DNA from: Gemmatimonadota bacterium | GTDB lineage: Bacteria; Latescibacterota; UBA2968; UBA8231 | Assembly (NCBI GenBank): GCA_026706505.1 | Contig: JAPOYQ010000292.1 | Location: forward strand, 1-7,717 | Direction: 5' to 3' | Length of the DNA: 7,717 nucleotides | Part shown: piece after piece, positions 6,515 to 7,717 of the stretch | How positions within the stretch are numbered: the first letter of the stretch is position 1 | Layout of the letters: each line of letters begins with the position of its first letter | Notes under the pieces: model-generated | Told to the model about the DNA's origin: nothing | Database searches by the model: none | The model's input: the letters and a program-made list of their open reading frames with translations, nothing else | Made by a program: the position numbers and the translations under genes

Positions 6515-7582
6515 CTACGCACTGTATTGCTCAATCTTCGCTTCATCTACTTCAACGCCTAGTCCCGGCCCCAACGGCACGCGGATGCGTCCATTTTCAA
6601 ACTGCAACGGTTCAGCCAGCACATCATCCGTCAAACCGTGGTAGCAGGTGTCGTTCGGCCCGGAAAAATTGGGGGTTGCTGCCGCAATGTGCGTGATAGC
6701 CGCAGTCTTGAGTCCGAGGTCGTGCGAGCAGTGCATCAGGCACGGCACGTCATACGCCCCTGCGACAGTAGCGACTTTCTTCACAGGTAGCACTCCGCCT
6801 GCCGCTGGAGTGTCTGGCATCAGCATATCAGCAACCTCGTTGGCGAGCAAGTTCACAACAGTGTCTGCCGTGCCAACGCCCATGTTCACCAAGATACCCA
6901 TGCCGATTTCCGTTCGGCATCGGATCAGCGCATCGGGGTACTCGGGTGAGCACGGGTCTTCAAAATAGCGAATTCCCATATCTTTCATTTTTCGCATTGT
7001 AACTTCTGCCTCTTCGGGGGAATACCCGCTGTTTGCATCTGGGCGGAGTATGGCCTCGTCGCCCACAGCGGCTTGTATCGCCTCGGCAATCTGCAGGTCC
7101 TGCTGTGAGTCGTCCCCCGCTTTTGTCTTTAAGAACCGAAACCCCCACCGCTCCATGTACTCGCGGGCCGTTGCCGCGGACTCCGATGGTGCTTTGAGTC
7201 CCATGCAGGCGCAGAAGTCCACTTCCTCCCGCACCACGCCGCCGAGCAGTTTACAGACCGGCAAATCCGTTCCCTTGCCCATGGCGTCCCAAAGTGCCAT
7301 CTCAATACCAGACATCGGGCCTTTGCCGATGCCACCCGCTTCCAGCGCTGCAATGGCCCCTTCGATGTTGGCCACATCTTTGCCAGCCAGAATTGAGTTT
7401 GGGTCCGTTTCAAATCGTCCCGTTCCTTCGCCCCACCCCACTACATCCGCGTCTGTTTCAACTTTCACAATAAGTCCGGCTGCGCCCAAAGTGCCACTAC
7501 CACCACCGCGCCCGACGTAAGGGCCAACGGGCGGAGCGTATGGGATTGTGACGTGGGTTCCTGTAATCCGCTTGATTTTCAT
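6515..7582 (-). CDS. Enolase-superfamily dehydratase, glucarate dehydratase-like, 355 aa
   Basis: This cytoplasmic Mg-dependent enzyme abstracts the alpha-proton of a carboxylate substrate, probably an acid sugar, and eliminates water. Visible motifs are KTK (Lys152, Lys154) as the catalytic base pair, metal ligands Asp182 (LRPDAN), Glu208 (YFEDPC) and Asn233 (VNMGVG), and a C-terminal His (SHDLG, His287) followed by THIAAATPN. In most muconate-lactonizing-type members the third ligand is Glu or Asp. Asn at this place, with EDPC and a C-terminal SH, is the pattern of D-glucarate dehydratase. The protein is shorter than E. coli glucarate dehydratase (~446), so an exact activity is not claimed. 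The ATG at 7582 has GAGGTG five bases upstream and a good -35 box further back. It converges on the decayed Gfo/Idh copy and may be co-transcribed with the GH42-like gene. The superfamily call is strong. Confidence 0.9.
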   Translation of the reverse strand: MKIKRITGTHVTIPYAPPVGPYVGRGGGSGTLGAAGLIVKVETDADVVGWGEGTGRFETDPNSILAGKDVANIEGAIAALEAGGIGKGPMSGIEMALWDAMGKGTDLPVCKLLGGVVREEVDFCACMGLKAPSESAATAREYMERWGFRFLKTKAGDDSQQDLQIAEAIQAAVGDEAILRPDANSGYSPEEAEVTMRKMKDMGIRYFEDPCSPEYPDALIRCRTEIGMGILVNMGVGTADTVVNLLANEVADMLMPDTPAAGGVLPVKKVATVAGAYDVPCLMHCSHDLGLKTAAITHIAAATPNFSGPNDTCYHGLTDDVLAEPLQFENGRIRVPLGPGLGVEVDEAKIEQYSA

Positions 7583-7621
7583 TTTGGCACCTCGAAGTAA
7601 GATTTGTGGTTTCCACGGCGT

Positions 7622-7651
7622 AGCCTAACACCCTCCGTGCCTTGTTGTCAA
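7622..7651 (-). promoter_or_regulatory. Putative promoter of the enolase-family gene
   Basis: A perfect -35 box TTGACA on the minus strand (plus 7646-7651) is followed after 18 bp by TAGGCT (plus 7622-7627), a poor -10 match (three of six). The leader to ATG 7582 would be about 33 nt and contains GAGGTG (plus 7588-7593). A weak -10 beside a perfect -35 could mean activator dependence. Nothing else is recognised between here and the right edge. Confidence 0.4.
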
Positions 7652-7717
7652 TTTTAGGCCGGCTCCTGTAGACTGGTGTACGGGTGGCGTTACCTTACGG
7701 CAAGACTTCTCTGGTGC

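Noticed and set aside
7652..7717. Possible end of another gene at the right edge.
   Set aside because: One minus-strand frame stays open for the ~65 bases, but this is too short to judge and shows no recognisable motif.

Overview
The window looks like part of the chromosome of an uncultured, moderately GC-rich, free-living or symbiotic bacterium with a large sugar-catabolic repertoire. It holds a Gfo/Idh/MocA oxidoreductase, an aldo/keto reductase, a glucarate dehydratase-like enolase-superfamily enzyme, a large GH42-like protein, an FAD-dependent oxidoreductase and an uncharacterised beta-propeller-like protein. This mix resembles gene neighbourhoods of Poribacteria, Latescibacterota and similar polysaccharide-degrading lineages. 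That assignment is a guess from gene content; no ribosomal or marker gene is present.

Layout. A leftward pair occupies 1-1971: a 487-residue propeller-like protein (508-1971) followed 53 bp downstream by an FAD-dependent oxidoreductase that runs off the left edge (454-1) and appears to start at TTG. A 240-bp divergent control region (1972-2211) holds two opposed sigma70-type promoters. Each has one copy of an almost identical 19-bp element, in mirror orientation, spanning its -10 box and part of its spacer. Rightward from it run a Gfo/Idh/MocA oxidoreductase (2212-3216) and, 55 bp on, an aldo/keto reductase (3272-4137) broken by a one-base frameshift. Three elements then lie near or on the left-pointing side: a large GH42-like protein with a class-I-glutaminase-like domain (4232-6307, leftward), a decayed second copy of the last ~160 bp of the Gfo/Idh gene (6351-6507, rightward), and a glucarate dehydratase-like enzyme (6515-7582, leftward) with its own promoter at the right end.

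Two structural observations stand out. First, the 3' end of the Gfo/Idh gene occurs twice as a direct repeat (about 95% identical, both ending at the stop codon), enclosing the aldo/keto reductase and the GH42-like gene. This suggests that the ~3.1-kb block was inserted between an originally convergent Gfo/Idh-enolase pair, or that a Gfo/Idh paralogue was lost, or that the assembly is wrong. Second, the mirror-image promoter/operator pair suggests that the propeller/FAD operon and the Gfo/Idh operon answer to one regulator, which is not in the window.

Together the genes suggest breakdown of a carbohydrate or sugar-acid derivative: release from a glycoside (GH42-like), NAD(P)- and FAD-linked oxidation (Gfo/Idh, aldo/keto reductase, FAD enzyme) and dehydration of an acid sugar (enolase superfamily). 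The substrate cannot be told from sequence alone. No tRNA, rRNA, CRISPR array, transposase or integrase was seen.
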